A stretch of DNA of 64,000 nt from Limnothrix sp. CACIAM 69d (GTDB taxonomy: Bacteria > Cyanobacteriota > Cyanobacteriia > CACIAM-69d), in NCBI GenBank assembly GCA_001913845.2, contig MKGP02000003.1, positions 141,415 to 205,414 on the forward strand, written 5' to 3'. Below are positions 63,416-64,000 of this stretch, in pieces; the first letter of the stretch is position 1, and the number at the start of each line of letters is the position of its first letter. The notes beneath the pieces were generated by a model. The model was not told where the DNA came from. It did not search any database and saw nothing but the letters and a program-made list of their open reading frames with translations. Both the position numbers and the translations under genes were made by a program.

Positions 63416-64000
63416 ATGATTAGCCTCAAGCGCGATTACATTTTGGCGATTGACGCTTCCAGCTCCATGGGCATGACCCTTCCCAATGGACAAACCCGCT
63501 GGGCCGCCGTTGCTGAAGCGGCTTTTGGTTTGGCCCAAGCGGTGGAAAAACTAGATCCAGATGGCATTGAGGTCTACACGTTTGCCAGCAAAATTCGTGA
63601 ATTTGGCAATGCAACGGCGGTGACAGTGGCCGAAATTTTTAGCCAAAATGAACCCTTTGGTTCCACCAATTTGGCAGGGCTTTTGAATACAGTTTTGCTG
63701 AAGAAATGGCAAGCGGAAGTCCCCTTGACCCTACTGGTGATTACCGATGGTCAGCCCGATGACAAGGCCGCTGCAGCCCAAGCGATCGTCGCGGCCACCA
63801 AAAAGATGTCCGCTGATGAACAATTAGCCATTAGCTTTGTGCAAGTGGGGAACGATCCGAGCGCAACCAATTTCTTAACGTTTTTGGATGATGAATTAAT
63901 GGGGCTGGGAGCCAAATTTGACGTGGTTGATACGTTCCCCGCTAGTACCTTTGGCGATCGCCCGATCGAGGAATTGCTGCTGGCTGCGATTCAAGACTAA
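63416..64000 (+). CDS. Small von Willebrand A domain protein, second of a tandem pair
   Basis: A 194-residue protein (MISLKRDYILAIDASSSMG) with the same complete MIDAS residues, about three quarters identical by eye to the preceding gene along its whole length. The two have the same length and orientation, and the 150-bp gap between them holds no repeats or terminator hairpins that I can see. It arose by gene duplication and may have diverged in the ligand-contacting loops (around residues 20-30 and 65-80, where they differ most). The stop codon TAA is the last three bases of the window. Confidence 0.88.
   Translation: MISLKRDYILAIDASSSMGMTLPNGQTRWAAVAEAAFGLAQAVEKLDPDGIEVYTFASKIREFGNATAVTVAEIFSQNEPFGSTNLAGLLNTVLLKKWQAEVPLTLLVITDGQPDDKAAAAQAIVAATKKMSADEQLAISFVQVGNDPSATNFLTFLDDELMGLGAKFDVVDTFPASTFGDRPIEELLLAAIQD

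Noticed and set aside
1..64000. tRNA or rRNA genes
   Set aside because: No cloverleaf with GTTCGANTC-type T-loop or rRNA-like stretch was found in the spacers I read; a covariance scan would be decisive.

Overview
The window is chromosomal DNA from a cyanobacterium, probably filamentous. The evidence is the very frequent HIP1-type GCGATCGC/CGATCG octamers and a gene set that fits cyanobacteria: a ChlH/BchH-family chelatase subunit, NdhD of the photosynthetic NDH-1 complex, the divisome protein Ftn2/ZipN, a short RpoZ, fused HisIE, DUF1574 and DUF2157/GDYXXLXY proteins, and a CyaB-type GAF-adenylate cyclase. A Limnothrix/Pseudanabaenales-like genus is only a guess. No rRNA, tRNA, CRISPR array, prophage or full-size insertion sequence was seen.

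Layout. 1-13 kb: a multi-PAS diguanylate cyclase cut by the left edge, a holin-like membrane protein, rimO, an RTX protein, a divergent chlH-type gene behind an 11-bp-periodic repeat array, and a lipase-like hydrolase. 13-24 kb: two large histidine kinases, an NAD-binding epimerase, hisIE, an orphan exbD and a GDYXXLXY/DUF2157 pair. This part is punctuated by 137-bp inverted-repeat elements. 24-36 kb: a small membrane protein, ndhD, a peptidoglycan-binding protein, a degenerate ADP-ribosylglycohydrolase-like protein, a PgpH-type HD hydrolase, a GGDEF-EAL protein and a second RTX protein. 36-46 kb: rpoZ, two L,D-transpeptidases, an AEC transporter, ftn2 and a large DUF1574 protein. 46-57 kb: an adenylate cyclase, two large glycosyltransferases, a YccF protein, a broken nucleotidyltransferase with its small partner, and an inositol-monophosphatase-family gene. 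57-64 kb: a STAS-mrnC-rlmB operon whose first gene appears to start with ATT, an SLH protein, a lipoprotein and a tandem pair of small vWA proteins at the right edge.

Themes. (1) Second messengers and two-component signalling: c-di-GMP synthesis (two genes) and breakdown (one), cAMP synthesis, probable c-di-AMP breakdown and two histidine kinases. (2) Cell surface: two L,D-transpeptidases, PG-binding and SLH proteins, two RTX proteins, two large glycosyltransferases and an SGNH-like DUF1574 protein. (3) Unusually dense small repeats: four copies of a MITE-like element, 12 copies of a CAAGGGGCTTAAGCCCCTTG-type palindrome and many short tandem arrays with units of 11, 12, 14, 15 or 16 bp. Nearly all of these lie between genes, and several supply stop codons or N-terminal codons to neighbouring genes.

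No obvious defence island or biosynthetic cluster is present. The most unusual signals are the MITE/stop-codon junctions, the 11-bp array, the ATT-initiated STAS gene, the nonsense-split nucleotidyltransferase and the RGG-like disordered extension on RlmB. Function calls come from reading motifs and family resemblance by eye; no database search was run.
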